A DNA stretch of 64,000 nucleotides, from assembly GCA_016704895.1 (NCBI GenBank), contig JADIZG010000006.1, forward strand, positions 52,166 to 116,165, in the 5' to 3' direction. This document shows, in pieces, positions 46,747 through 55,162 of this stretch. The position numbers and the translations under genes are program-made. The notes under the pieces are model-generated. The model ran no database searches and had not been told where the DNA came from. It saw only the letters and a list, made by a program, of their open reading frames with translations. Numbering within the stretch: the stretch's first letter is position 1; every line of letters begins with the position of its first letter. This DNA comes from Betaproteobacteria bacterium. Its GTDB lineage: Bacteria > Pseudomonadota > Gammaproteobacteria > Burkholderiales > Casimicrobiaceae.

Positions 46747-47912
46747 CAGATTCCCGCCACGACGCTGGCCGGGGGCGCGACGCCCGAGGTCGTCCATCGC
46801 GGCATTGCGCAGAGCGCATCTGCAGGCCCCGCGCCGCGCTCGAGCGCAGCGCGCAGCGCGTCGAGGTACTGGGTGCCATAGCGCCGGTCCGGCTCCAGGC
46901 AGCAACCCTCTCCCCACTCGTTCCAAGCATTCACGAACAGCAACCGGTCTTCGCCGTCGAAGCGCGCGAGGGTGTCGCGGATCATCGCCTCCGCCCAGTA
47001 GCCGAACAGTTCCGGGCTCGACCCCACGAAGACGGTCCCGCGGGTGGGCTGCCGCGCCGTGTTGTCCCAGGACGGGAACACGCAGCGCATCAGGCGCTCG
47101 CCGCCGACCGAACGCCGCAGCGACTGGATCACCTGCGACCGGTAGCTCGTGAGCACGCCCTCGAACGCGGGATCCAGCCCGGCGACGACGCCGTTGAGCC
47201 AGATCGCCCGATGCCGGTGCGGCGGGAACTCGACCAGCGCGTCGAAGCCGGCTGCGAGCGCGTCCTCGTGGCCGCCGGTCTCGCAGGAGACGAGATAGGG
47301 ATCGCCGACGCCGGCTGCGGCGGCACGGCGCCGCCAGCGGTCGACCGTCTCGCGCAGGCTCGGGATCAGCGTCGTCTTGTACACGAGGAGCAGCGGACGG
47401 CCGCCGACGCGGATGTATCGCGGATCGCGGAACAGACGCAGGAACTCGTCGAAAAGGTGCACGCTGTCGTCGAGGTCGTAACGCTGCTCCATCAGCACGT
47501 CGCTGTCCAGGCCGTCCCAGCGGCGCGTCCAGTTCTCGTTCGCCCAGCACACGCAGAACGGGAAGTCCGGCGTCCCGCGCGCGACCATCTCCTCGAGCGG
47601 GCGCTCGAGCAGGCGCTTGCCGTTGAACCAGTAGAAGTAGTAGCAGAAGCCGTGCACGCCGTGCGATCGCGCGAGCGCGGCCTGCGCCTCGGCGACGCGC
47701 GGATCCGTGAGGTCGTAGTAGCCCAGGGGCCCGGGCACGCGCGGCTGCTCGTGGCCGGGGAAGAGCGGCTTCGCCCGGCGCACGTTCGTCCACTCGGTGA
47801 AGCCCTCGCCCCACCAGCGGTCGTTCTCCGGGATCCGGTGGAACTGCGGCAGGTAGAACGCGATCGCGCGCACCGGCGTCCCGTCACGGCGATTCGGATT
47901 CCCCGCGTTCAA
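46746..47912 (-). CDS. WbsX-like glycosyltransferase (GH99-like domain)
   Basis: A 388-residue protein with the full WbsX domain: VRAIAFYLPQFHRIPENDRWWGEGFTEW, GYYDLTDPRVAEAQAALARSHGVHGFCYYFYWFNGKRLLERPLEE, FPFCVCWANENWTRRWDG, VFPSWDNTAR and FVNAWNEWGEGCCLEPD. I chose TTG 47912 because it overlaps the previous stop as TTGA; an in-frame GTG before RAIAFYLPQ is an alternative. The homologous domain at 43001-44552 is fused to its SEC-C/TPR module, while this copy is encoded separately from the adjacent module. Confidence 0.85.
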   Translation of the reverse strand: MNAGNPNRRDGTPVRAIAFYLPQFHRIPENDRWWGEGFTEWTNVRRAKPLFPGHEQPRVPGPLGYYDLTDPRVAEAQAALARSHGVHGFCYYFYWFNGKRLLERPLEEMVARGTPDFPFCVCWANENWTRRWDGLDSDVLMEQRYDLDDSVHLFDEFLRLFRDPRYIRVGGRPLLLVYKTTLIPSLRETVDRWRRRAAAAGVGDPYLVSCETGGHEDALAAGFDALVEFPPHRHRAIWLNGVVAGLDPAFEGVLTSYRSQVIQSLRRSVGGERLMRCVFPSWDNTARQPTRGTVFVGSSPELFGYWAEAMIRDTLARFDGEDRLLFVNAWNEWGEGCCLEPDRRYGTQYLDALRAALERGAGPADALCAMPRWTTSGVAPPASVVAGI

Positions 47913-48775
47913 GGCAAGCCTCCCCGATGGCAGGGGAGGGGATCGGGATCGATCACGGCGATCGACGGCGCGGCGAGACGCACCTGCCGACGACCCTGCC
48001 CCGACACCTCGCGCAACCGGTCGATCATCGTCGCCAGGTCGGGGCCGTCGACGACGAGCGCTGTGGCGCGGGGATGCGAGTCCAGCGTCCAGTCGCCGAG
48101 CGGGCGCGAACATCCGGCACACACGACGACGTCGCGCGAGCCCGCGGACGCGAGGGCCGCCGCATCTTCGCCTCCGATCGTTCGGCCGCGCTCGACCGCC
48201 ATCGTCACGACCTCGGCGCCCCTGACGGCAGCGTCCCGCACGAGCGTATCGACGACCTGCGCCGGCGCGCCGGCATCGATGACGAACACGCGGCTTCCCG
48301 CCGCGACGCCGTCGAGCGGAGGCACGGGCGGGGCGACGACGAGCGCGGAATAGTGCGGCAACACGGCGCGACAGAGGGATTCGACGTCGGCCATGGAGAG
48401 CCTGCCCCCGATCACGAGCTCGAGGTTGCGCCGCGCGGCATCGAGCGCGGGCTCGATCTCGAGCGCGCGCCGGACGTCGCGCTCGGCGGCGTCGAACGCG
48501 AGCAGCTGGAAATGCGCGACGCCGCGCATGTGCCACGCGTCGAAAAGCCCCGGATGCGATTCGATCACCGTGTCGTAGATCGCGATCGCTTCCCCGATGC
48601 GCCCCGCCTGCTGCGCGGCGAGCGCCGCCTGCAGGCGCACCAGCGTCGCCCCATCCGGTCCGACCGGCGGCGCCGCGGCGGCGCGACCGTGGCACTCCTT
48701 CCAGCGCCGCCCGCTGCCGCAGGGGCACGGCGCATTGCGGGACGCCGGCGGCGCGTACGTCGTCGTGTTGTCCAA
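47909..48775 (-). CDS. SEC-C motif and TPR protein with a C-terminal domain of unknown function
   Basis: A 288-residue protein. The SEC-C zinc motif is APCPCGSGRRWKECHG, and TPR-like helices span about residues 45-120 (GRIGEAIAIYDTVIESHPGLFDAWHMRGVAHFQL). The remaining 150 residues look like an alternating alpha/beta domain (SRVFVIDAGAPAQVVDTLVRDAA, DVVVCAGC, ATALVVDGPDLATMIDRL) that I do not recognise. It starts 18 bases after the dnaB stop and overlaps the WbsX gene by four bases, so it belongs to the dnaB-glycan transcript. Its N-terminal half is a paralogue of that of the 43001 gene. Confidence 0.78.
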   Translation of the reverse strand: MDNTTTYAPPASRNAPCPCGSGRRWKECHGRAAAAPPVGPDGATLVRLQAALAAQQAGRIGEAIAIYDTVIESHPGLFDAWHMRGVAHFQLLAFDAAERDVRRALEIEPALDAARRNLELVIGGRLSMADVESLCRAVLPHYSALVVAPPVPPLDGVAAGSRVFVIDAGAPAQVVDTLVRDAAVRGAEVVTMAVERGRTIGGEDAAALASAGSRDVVVCAGCSRPLGDWTLDSHPRATALVVDGPDLATMIDRLREVSGQGRRQVRLAAPSIAVIDPDPLPCHRGGLP

Positions 48776-48793
48776 GGCGCTGCGCGCGAGGCG

Positions 48794-50161
48794 TCAGTAC
48801 GAGCCCGGCGCCGCGAAGTTCTCGAAGCGCGTGTACTCGCCGATGAACGTGAGCCGCACCGTGCCGATCGGCCCGTTGCGCTGCTTGCCGATGATGATCT
48901 CGGCCACGCCCTTGTCCTGCGTGTCCTGGTTGTAGACCTCGTCGCGGTAGATGAACAGGATCACGTCCGCGTCCTGCTCGATCGCGCCCGATTCGCGCAG
49001 GTCGCTCATCACCGGCCGCTTGTTGGGGCGCTGCTCGAGCGAGCGGTTGAGCTGCGAAAGCGCGATCACCGGCACCTGCAGCTCCTTGGCGAGCGCCTTC
49101 AGCGAGCGCGAGATCTCGGAGATCTCGGTCGCGCGGTTCTCCCCCTGCGACGAGGCCTGCATCAGCTGCAGGTAGTCGACGATGACCAGCCCGAGAGGCG
49201 AGTGCGCGCGCGCGATGCGCCGCGCCCGCGAGCGCAGTTCCATCACGGTGAGCGCGGGCGTCTCGTCGATCAGGATCGGTGCGTCGTTCAGCCGTCCCAG
49301 CGCGCTGGACAGCCGCGTCCAGTCGTCCGCCTGCAGCCGCCCGGTGCGCAGGTTCTGCGACGAGAGCTTGCCGACCGATCCGATCAGGCGCATCGCGAGC
49401 TGGTTCGCGCCCATCTCCATCGAGAAGATCGCGACCGGGCGCTTCGACTCCAGCGCGACGTTCTCGCCGATGTTGACGGCGAGCGCGGTCTTCCCCATCG
49501 ACGGCCGTCCGGCGACGATCACCAGGTCGCCGGCCTGCAGTCCCGCGGTCATCCTGTCGAGGTCGGCGAAGCCGGTCGCGAGGCCGGTCACGTCGGTCGG
49601 ATGCTCGCGGTTGAACAGCTCCTCGATGCGCTCGACGACGCCGGTCAGGAGGTCGCCGATCTTCTCGTACTGCTTGCGCCCGCGCGAGCCGGCCTCGGCG
49701 ATGTGCATCACCTTGGTCTCGGCCTCGTCGAGCAGCTGGGAAGCGTTGCGCCCCATCGGCTGGTACGCCGACTCGGCGATCTCCGCCGCGGTCGACGCGA
49801 GCTGGCGGAGCACCGAGCGGTCACGGACGATCTGCGCGTAGTGGCGGACGTTCGCCGCCGAGGGCACGCTCTGCACGAGCGCGCCCAGGTACGCGAGCCC
49901 GCCCACGTGCTCGAGCTTGCCGGCCGACGAGAGCGATTCGGCGACCGTCACCGCGTCCGCCGGGCGCCCGCTGCCGATCAGGCGCGCGACGTGGTCGAAG
50001 ACGATCCGGTGCGCCTCGCTGTAGAAGTCGCCGGCGGTGACGACGTCGCCGATCTTGTCCGCCGCCTCGTTGTCGAGCAGCAGGCCGCCCAATACCGACT
50101 GCTCCGCCTCCAGCGAGTGCGGGGGCAGGCGCAGCGCGTCGACGTCGGCGGGGACGGCGAT
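48794..50161 (-). CDS. dnaB: Replicative DNA helicase DnaB, open frame fused to an upstream glycosyltransferase
   Basis: A complete DnaB of about 455 residues. The N-terminal primase-binding domain is LRLPPHSLEAEQSVLGGLLLDNEAAD. The RecA-like motor has Walker A IVAGRPSMGKTALAVNI, Walker B LVIVDYLQLM, QVPVIALSQLNRSLEQRPNKRPVMSDLRESGAIEQDAD and the C-terminal RNGPIGTVRL. It unwinds DNA at replication forks. No ATG, GTG or TTG start exists in frame ahead of LRLPPHS; the frame runs without a stop from the glycosyltransferase domain upstream. The boundary at 50161 is set by homology. It is normally adjacent to rplI; here a glycosyltransferase gene intervenes. Confidence 0.93.
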   Translation of the reverse strand: MAVPADVDALRLPPHSLEAEQSVLGGLLLDNEAADKIGDVVTAGDFYSEAHRIVFDHVARLIGSGRPADAVTVAESLSSAGKLEHVGGLAYLGALVQSVPSAANVRHYAQIVRDRSVLRQLASTAAEIAESAYQPMGRNASQLLDEAETKVMHIAEAGSRGRKQYEKIGDLLTGVVERIEELFNREHPTDVTGLATGFADLDRMTAGLQAGDLVIVAGRPSMGKTALAVNIGENVALESKRPVAIFSMEMGANQLAMRLIGSVGKLSSQNLRTGRLQADDWTRLSSALGRLNDAPILIDETPALTVMELRSRARRIARAHSPLGLVIVDYLQLMQASSQGENRATEISEISRSLKALAKELQVPVIALSQLNRSLEQRPNKRPVMSDLRESGAIEQDADVILFIYRDEVYNQDTQDKGVAEIIIGKQRNGPIGTVRLTFIGEYTRFENFAAPGSY

Positions 50162-50849
50162 CGGAAGGCGGAGGTCGACCCACGGTCCGCGTCCGGACGC
50201 GAGGCGCGCCGCGTGCTTGTCGGCGAACCGGAGGTGGTAGCGCAGTCGCGCCTCGTCCGCGCTTCCCGCCGACCGGTGAGCGATCGGCAGGTCGAGCGCG
50301 ACACCGAGCCGATAGCCGGCGAGGTGCGCACGAAACGTGAAGTCCGCGTCGTAGCCGTGCCAGCCGTCGAAGGTCGCCGCGTCGAACCCGACCTCGTGCG
50401 CGACCGCGCGCGTCGTCGCGAGGAACACGCCGTCCATCGCCTGGATGCCGCCCGCGGCGTCGACGCCGGCGGGCGCGCCGTAGAAGCAGAGCACAGGCGC
50501 GTCGCCGGGGTCGTGGACGATCGCGCCCCAGGCGTGCTCGATGCCGGCCTCCGACCAGTCCATGCCGACGCACCGGTCGGTGCCCGCCACGCCGACGACG
50601 TCGAAGCGCTCGAGGTGCCGGGTGACGCGCAGCAGCAGGTCCGGGACGAGGAGCTCGATGTCGTCGTGGCAGAAGACGACGACGTCGCCGGGCCGCGCGC
50701 GAGAGGCCCGCACTCCACCCGGCGCACAGCGAACGAGCGTCGTGGACTCCCACGACCTCGACGTCGTCGCCTCCCGCGCAGGCCGCGAGGCTCCGCCTGA
50801 ACGCCGCGAACTTTCCGGCGTCGACGCTGCAGACGACGAACGAGAGCAT
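50162..50849 (-). CDS. StrF-type glycosyltransferase domain (Glyco_tranf_2_5), frameshifted, joined to dnaB
   Basis: A GT-A-like domain of about 230 residues. The start MLSFVVCSVDAGKFAAFRRSL at 50849 is followed by VEVVGVHDARSLCAGWSAGL, a frame change near 50700, then RPGDVVVFCHDDIELLVPDLLLRV (HDD metal motif), FDVVGVAGTDRCVG and GIQAMDGVFLATTRAVAHEVGFDAATFDGWHGYDADFTFRAHLAGYRLGV. It ends KHAARLASGRG and passes into DnaB in the same frame. Members of PF13712 are putative glycosyltransferases of surface-glycan clusters. It is preceded by the rplI terminator, so it likely has its own promoter in 50850-50903. Confidence 0.8.
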
Positions 50850-50903
50850 CGGATCCTCCTGCAAACGCGCCACCGATGGTAACGCCGCGGCGCGGCAAAG
50901 CAG

Positions 50904-50927
50904 AAGGGCTCCCCTTCGGGAGCCCTT
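50904..50927 (-). terminator. Intrinsic terminator after rplI
   Basis: On the minus strand, AAGGGCTCCC-GAAG-GGGAGCCCTT is a perfect 10-bp stem with a tetraloop followed by TCTGCTTTG. It lies about 40 bases after the rplI stop and separates the ribosomal operon from the glycosyltransferase-dnaB unit. Confidence 0.85.
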
Positions 50928-50968
50928 CCGCTCGAGCGCCGGTGCGCGCGGCGATCGCCGCGTCGGCG

Positions 50969-51427
50969 TCAGGCTTGCGCCGTCTCGCCGATCACGCCAA
51001 CCGTGATGTGCGCGAGCACGTCGGTGTGCAGCTGCACGGTGACCGGATGGTCGCCGACGTGCTTGAGCGGTCCGGACGGCAGCCGGATCGCCGACTTCTC
51101 GACGTTGATGCCGTGCACCTTCAGCGCCTCGACGATGTCGACGGTGCCGACCGAGCCGAACAGGCGGCCGTCGACCCCGGCCTTCTGCGTGACCTTGACG
51201 CTGACGCCCTCGAGCTTCTGCGCGGCGGCCTGCGCGGCCGCGAGCTTCTCGCCGGCCGCGTGCTCGAGCTCCGCGCGCTTCTCCTCGAGCAGCTTGATGT
51301 TGCCCGGCGTCGCCCGCTTCGCCTTGCCCTGCGGGATCAGGAAGTTGCGGGCGTAGCCGTCCTTCACCTTGACGACGTCGCCGAGGTTGCCGACGTTGGC
51401 GACCTTTTCCAGGAGGATGATCTGCAT
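50969..51427 (-). CDS. rplI: 50S ribosomal protein L9
   Basis: A 152-residue protein. The N-terminal RNA-binding domain is MQIILLEKVANVGNLGDVVKVKDGYARNFLIP, followed by the long connecting helix (LLEEKRAELEHAAGEKLAAAQAAAQKLEG) and the C-terminal domain RLFGSVGTVDIVEALKVHG. Length and architecture are typical. It is the last gene of rpsF-priB-rpsR-rplI. Confidence 0.97.
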   Translation of the reverse strand: MQIILLEKVANVGNLGDVVKVKDGYARNFLIPQGKAKRATPGNIKLLEEKRAELEHAAGEKLAAAQAAAQKLEGVSVKVTQKAGVDGRLFGSVGTVDIVEALKVHGINVEKSAIRLPSGPLKHVGDHPVTVQLHTDVLAHITVGVIGETAQA

Positions 51428-51442
51428 GTTCGCGTCTCCCGG

Positions 51443-51727
51443 TCAGTGGCGATCGGTGTACGGCAGGAGCGCGAGGAACTGGGCGCGCTTGATCGCCGTG
51501 CCGAGCTGGCGCTGGTAGCGGGCCTTGGTGCCCGTCACGCGCGCCGGCATGATCTTGCCGTTCTCCTGCACGAAGTCCTTCAGGACGTCGATGTCCTTGT
51601 AGTCGATCTGCACCACCTTCTCGGCGGTGAAGCGACAGAACTTCTTGCGCTTGAACAGCGCGTTGCCGCGATCGCGGCGCTTTCCCTTGTTCTTGTCCTT
51701 GCCTTTACCCTTGAACGGACGGGGCAT
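51443..51727 (-). CDS. rpsR: 30S ribosomal protein S18
   Basis: A 94-residue protein with an Arg/Lys-rich N-terminus and the S18 core FKRKKFCRFTAEKVVQIDYKDIDVLKDFVQENGKIMPARVTGTKARYQRQLGTAIKRAQFLALLPYT. It binds S6 in the platform of the 30S subunit. Located between priB and rplI. Confidence 0.97.
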   Translation of the reverse strand: MPRPFKGKGKDKNKGKRRDRGNALFKRKKFCRFTAEKVVQIDYKDIDVLKDFVQENGKIMPARVTGTKARYQRQLGTAIKRAQFLALLPYTDRH

Positions 51728-51744
51728 GATGGTTCCTCTGGTCT

Positions 51745-52047
51745 CTAGTCTCGATCGTCAATCGGTTCGATGCGGTCGACGTGCAGCGCGAGCGTGGTGC
51801 CGGTGCGCCAGCGGCGGGCGAGGAATCCCTCGCACCTGACCGCCGCGCCGTCCGGCAGCTTCGCGATCGCCTCGGCGACTGCGCCGAAGGCCACGGCCGC
51901 GATCTCGCACTCGACGCGCCGCACGCCGCCGGCTTCCCCCTGCTCCGACCGGTGCGCGAGCACCAGGTCGATCGCCGGGAGGCCTGCCGGGGTGTGGCGC
52001 AGCGCGTCGCGCGTCGCGAGCGTGGCGTCGATCGCGAGCCGGTTCAT
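51745..52047 (-). CDS. priB: Primosomal replication protein N (PriB)
   Basis: A 100-residue OB-fold ssDNA-binding protein with the PriB-like strand pattern LAIDATLATRDALRHTPAGLPAIDLVLAHRSEQ and VECEIAAVAFGAVAEAIAKLPDGAAVRCEGFLARRW. In replication restart it works with PriA. The position between rpsF and rpsR is diagnostic in beta- and gammaproteobacteria. ATG 52047 is preferred; a GTG at 52068 would add seven residues and nearly touch the rpsF stop. Confidence 0.9.
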   Translation of the reverse strand: MNRLAIDATLATRDALRHTPAGLPAIDLVLAHRSEQGEAGGVRRVECEIAAVAFGAVAEAIAKLPDGAAVRCEGFLARRWRTGTTLALHVDRIEPIDDRD

Positions 52048-52074
52048 CGCCGGCGCGCCGTCGGCCACCCCGGA

Positions 52075-52473
52075 TCAGGCGGCGGCCGGCGCTTCCGGCG
52101 CGCTCGCGCGCTCGGCCGGCTTCTCGGCCGGCTTGTCGGTCAGCGACCGCGACTTCTCCTCCTTCATCATCGGCGAGGGGGCGGCGACCGCCTCCTTCAT
52201 CGCGACGATCAGGTGGCGAAGCACCGCGTCGTTGAACTTGAACGCGTGCTCGAGCTCGGCGAGCGACTCGCGGTCGCATTCGAGGTTCATGAGCACGTAG
52301 TGCGCCTTGTGCATCTTCTGGATCGGGTAGGCCATCTGGCGCCGTCCCCAGTCCTCGAGGCGGTGAACGCGGCCTCCGCGGCCGGTCACCATCGTGCGGT
52401 AGCGCTCGACCATCGCGGGCACCTGCTCGCTCTGGTCGGGATGCACGATGAAGACGATTTCGTAGTGACGCAT
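52075..52473 (-). CDS. rpsF: 30S ribosomal protein S6
   Basis: A 132-residue protein: MRHYEIVFIVHPDQSEQVPAMVERYRTMV, RLEDWGRRQMAYPIQKMHKAHYVLMNLE, AFKFNDAVLRHLIVAMKEAV. The C-terminal tail is Ala/Glu/Lys/Pro-rich, as in many betaproteobacteria. An AAGGAGA ribosome-binding site precedes the ATG at 52473. First gene of the operon, with a long leader. Confidence 0.97.
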   Translation of the reverse strand: MRHYEIVFIVHPDQSEQVPAMVERYRTMVTGRGGRVHRLEDWGRRQMAYPIQKMHKAHYVLMNLECDRESLAELEHAFKFNDAVLRHLIVAMKEAVAAPSPMMKEEKSRSLTDKPAEKPAERASAPEAPAAA

Positions 52474-52525
52474 GCAGACTTCTCCTTTCGGTCTCTTGTC
52501 GCCGGGCAGCGCTTCAAGCCCCGTC

Positions 52526-52541
52526 CGGTCGGAATCGACCG
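52526..52541 (-). promoter_or_regulatory. Hairpin in the rpsF leader
   Basis: CGGTCG-ATTC-CGACCG in the ~130-nt leader of rpsF. rpsF leaders in many bacteria carry an RNA structure bound by the S6:S18 complex for feedback control; this leader is long enough, but I cannot align its conserved CCG bulge with certainty. Confidence 0.4.
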
Positions 52542-52605
52542 TCCCGGGGGCCACCCGCTGTTGCGGCCTCCCCGTCTGCGGCGGGTGAGGCAAGGGAAGC
52601 CCGGC

Positions 52606-52634
52606 AGTATAGCCGGAAACCACCAATGGATCAA
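52606..52634 (-). promoter_or_regulatory. Sigma-70 promoter of the rpsF operon
   Basis: On the minus strand, TTGATC (52629-52634), exactly 17 bases, and TATACT (52606-52611) form a near-consensus promoter about 130 bases upstream of rpsF. It is the best promoter match I found in the window. Confidence 0.8.
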
Positions 52635-52714
52635 GGCACTGCAACCGGGTGCCGCGGGTGGGGCGCCCGATCTCCCGATTGGCCGCACCCCGGAGGGCCG
52701 TGGTTCCGGCCTCG

Positions 52715-53869
52715 CTAGGAAACTGCTGCGCCCCGCGCGTCGCGGCTTCGCGGTGGCGCGCCGGCCGGCCTCGCCTCCGGCGACGCCAGCGGGGCGAGCG
52801 CCGCGCGGCGTTCCGCCTTCGGGAGCGCCGCAAGCTCCCGCACGCGGGCGTAGAAGCGCGGCAGGTCGCCCTTCTCCTGCGCCAGCAGCGCGCGGAACGC
52901 GGGCAGCTCGTCGGTGTAGAGGCCGATCGAGGCGAGGCTCGCGTTGTTCGGCCCCGCCCCGCCGTCACCCGCGAACCAGCGGTCGTAGCCGGCGAGGCCC
53001 GGCTCGCCGGCCTTCGCACGCGCGTACGCCTCGCGCATCGCCTCGAACGCTGCGGCCTTCGTGCGGCGCTTCGCGTCCTCCCCGGCGTCGCTCGCGTACA
53101 GCGCCGCGAGTTGCACGCGCGCGTCGGCGACGAGCCGCCGGAACTCGGCGCGCAGCCGCTCGTTGCGGTCGCGCTGGGCCGCGAGCCGTGCGCCCTCGGC
53201 CGGCGGCCGCGACGCGATCCAGCGCGCGAGCCCGGCCTCCTCGACCGCGGTCGCGAACGACTCGTTGAACGTCGAGTCGTCCTTGACGTACACGACCTGG
53301 TGCGCGAGCTCGTGGAAGATGAGCCGGGCGAGCTCGACGTCCGGGTAGCGGATGAACGACGACAGCAGCGGGTCGTCGAACCAGCCCAGCGTCGAGTACG
53401 CGGGAACGCCGCCCAGGTGCACGTCGTAGCCCTGAGCGGCGAGGCGCGCAGCCTCGGCACGCGCGTCGTCCTCGCGGAAGTAGCCGCGGTAGCTCACGCA
53501 GCCGGCGACCGGGAAGCACCATTCGTGCGCGACGAGCGACAGCGCCGGCGTCGCCACGACGTTCCAGACGACGAACGGCCGCCCGAGGTCGGCGTAGCGC
53601 GTGTAGCTGCCGTTGTCGGGCAGCGCGAGCTCGGCGCTGGCGAAGGCGCGGATCGCCCGCGCGCGCTCGAGGCGCTCCTTGAGCCTCGCGTCGTCGGTCT
53701 CGCCGATCGCCTCGTCGAGCGGCTTCGCGCGCGCGACGACGTCGAACTGCCCGGCCGCGCCCTGCCAGTAGTAGTCGGCCATGCCGCAGCCGGCGAGCGC
53801 CAGCGCCAGCGAGACAGCCGCAGCGGCGCGGCGCGAGCTGCCGGCACCGGGCGTCCGCGCGTCGCTCAT
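52715..53869 (-). CDS. Putative zinc aminopeptidase lipoprotein (PF10023 family)
   Basis: A 384-residue envelope lipoprotein with lipobox LALAGC (C28). The zinc-peptidase motif is HELAHQ at residues 186-191, with a downstream E in NESFATAVEEAG. Family segments are YYWQGAAGQFDVVARAKPLDEAI near the N-terminus and GGVPAYSTLGWFDDPLLSSF. The ATG at 53869 (MSDARTPGAG) places the signal peptide correctly. Family members are annotated as aminopeptidases largely by motif. It is 34 bases downstream of an aminotransferase gene. Confidence 0.88.
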   Translation of the reverse strand: MSDARTPGAGSSRRAAAAVSLALALAGCGMADYYWQGAAGQFDVVARAKPLDEAIGETDDARLKERLERARAIRAFASAELALPDNGSYTRYADLGRPFVVWNVVATPALSLVAHEWCFPVAGCVSYRGYFREDDARAEAARLAAQGYDVHLGGVPAYSTLGWFDDPLLSSFIRYPDVELARLIFHELAHQVVYVKDDSTFNESFATAVEEAGLARWIASRPPAEGARLAAQRDRNERLRAEFRRLVADARVQLAALYASDAGEDAKRRTKAAAFEAMREAYARAKAGEPGLAGYDRWFAGDGGAGPNNASLASIGLYTDELPAFRALLAQEKGDLPRFYARVRELAALPKAERRAALAPLASPEARPAGAPPRSRDARGAAVS

Positions 53870-53903
53870 GGCCGGCCGGGCGGAAGGCTCCCCGCGTGGC
53901 GTC

Positions 53904-55088
53904 TCACGGGGTCGACAGGTACTGCGCGAGCCGCGCGATGCCGTCCTCGATCTTCTCGCGCGCGACGGTGTAGGCGAAGCGCACGTGCTCGGCCGCGCGG
54001 TGCGTGCCGAAATCGATGCCCGGCGTGATCGCGACACCCGCGCGCTCCAGCACGTCGCGGCAGAACGCGCGGCTGTCGGGCGAGAAGCGCGACGTGTCGG
54101 CGTAGACGAAGAAGCCGCCTGTCGGCATCACCGGGATGCCGAAGCCCAGCGAGCGCAGCGCGGGCACCAGGAGGTCGCGCCGCGCTCGGAACTCGTCGCG
54201 CCGCGCCTCGAGGATCGCGAGCGTCCCGGGCTCGAAGCACGCGAGCGCGGCGCGCTGCGACAGCGTCGGCGGCGAGATGTAGAGGTTCTGCGCGAGCTTC
54301 TCGATGTCGCGGACGTGGCGCTCGGGCGCGACGACCCAGCCCAAGCGCCAGCCGGTCATGTTGAAGTACTTCGAGAAGCTCGAGATCACGAACAGGTCGT
54401 CGGACAGCGCGAGCGCCGAGGCAGGCTGCTCGCCCGGCGGCAGGTCGTACGAGAGCCCGAGGTAGATCTCGTCGACGATGAGCCGTCCGCCGCGATCGTC
54501 GACCTCGGCGACGATGCGCTTCATCTCGCCGCGCTCGACCGTCGTGCCGGTCGGGTTCGACGGCGTGGCGATCAGCACGCCGCGCGTGCGGGCCGACCAG
54601 CGGCGCGCGACCAGGTCCGCCGACAGCTGGTAGCGGGTATCCGCACCGACGGGAATCGCCACCGGCTCGCCCTCGAGCGTGCGCACGAAGTGCCGGTTGC
54701 ACGGATAGCCGGGATCGGCCATCAGCACCTGCTCGTCGCGGTTGACGAGCAGCGCGGTCACGAGCATCAGCGCGGCCGACGAGCCCGCGGTGACGATCAC
54801 GCGCTCGGGCGAGACGTCGACGCCGTAGCGGTCGCCGTAGTGCCGCGCGATCGCGGCACGGAGCTCCGGCAGCCCGAGCGCGGACGTGTAGTAGATGCCG
54901 CCGTCCGCGAGCGCGGCCCGCGCCGCGTCGAGGACGGGCGCGGGCGTCGGGAAATCGGGCTCGCCGATCTCCATGTGCACGACCGTGCGGCCGGCTGCCT
55001 CGAGTGCGCGCGCGGCGGTCTGCACCTCCATGACGTGGAAGGGCGCTATGTCGGCGACGCGGGCGGCGAGGCGCGTGCGGGTGTCCAT
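53904..55088 (-). CDS. PLP-dependent class I/II aminotransferase
   Basis: A 394-residue fold-type I enzyme: MEIGEPDFPTPAPVLDAARAAL, GGIYYTSALGLPELRAAIA, TAGSSAALMLVTALLV, PSNPTGTTV, the Asp in IVDEIYLGLSYD, the Schiff-base lysine in SSFSKYFNMTGWRLGW, and the arginine of VRFAYTVARE. It resembles the AspC/tyrosine aminotransferase subgroup. The amino donor cannot be told from sequence. The start MDTRTRLAARVADI is at 55088. Confidence 0.92.
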   Translation of the reverse strand: MDTRTRLAARVADIAPFHVMEVQTAARALEAAGRTVVHMEIGEPDFPTPAPVLDAARAALADGGIYYTSALGLPELRAAIARHYGDRYGVDVSPERVIVTAGSSAALMLVTALLVNRDEQVLMADPGYPCNRHFVRTLEGEPVAIPVGADTRYQLSADLVARRWSARTRGVLIATPSNPTGTTVERGEMKRIVAEVDDRGGRLIVDEIYLGLSYDLPPGEQPASALALSDDLFVISSFSKYFNMTGWRLGWVVAPERHVRDIEKLAQNLYISPPTLSQRAALACFEPGTLAILEARRDEFRARRDLLVPALRSLGFGIPVMPTGGFFVYADTSRFSPDSRAFCRDVLERAGVAITPGIDFGTHRAAEHVRFAYTVAREKIEDGIARLAQYLSTP

Positions 55089-55162
55089 CGGTCGAACGGA
55101 TGAAGGCGAGGGGCGGGACGAGACCGTATCGTACTCCCGTCGAGTGACGATCCTCTGCGCCC

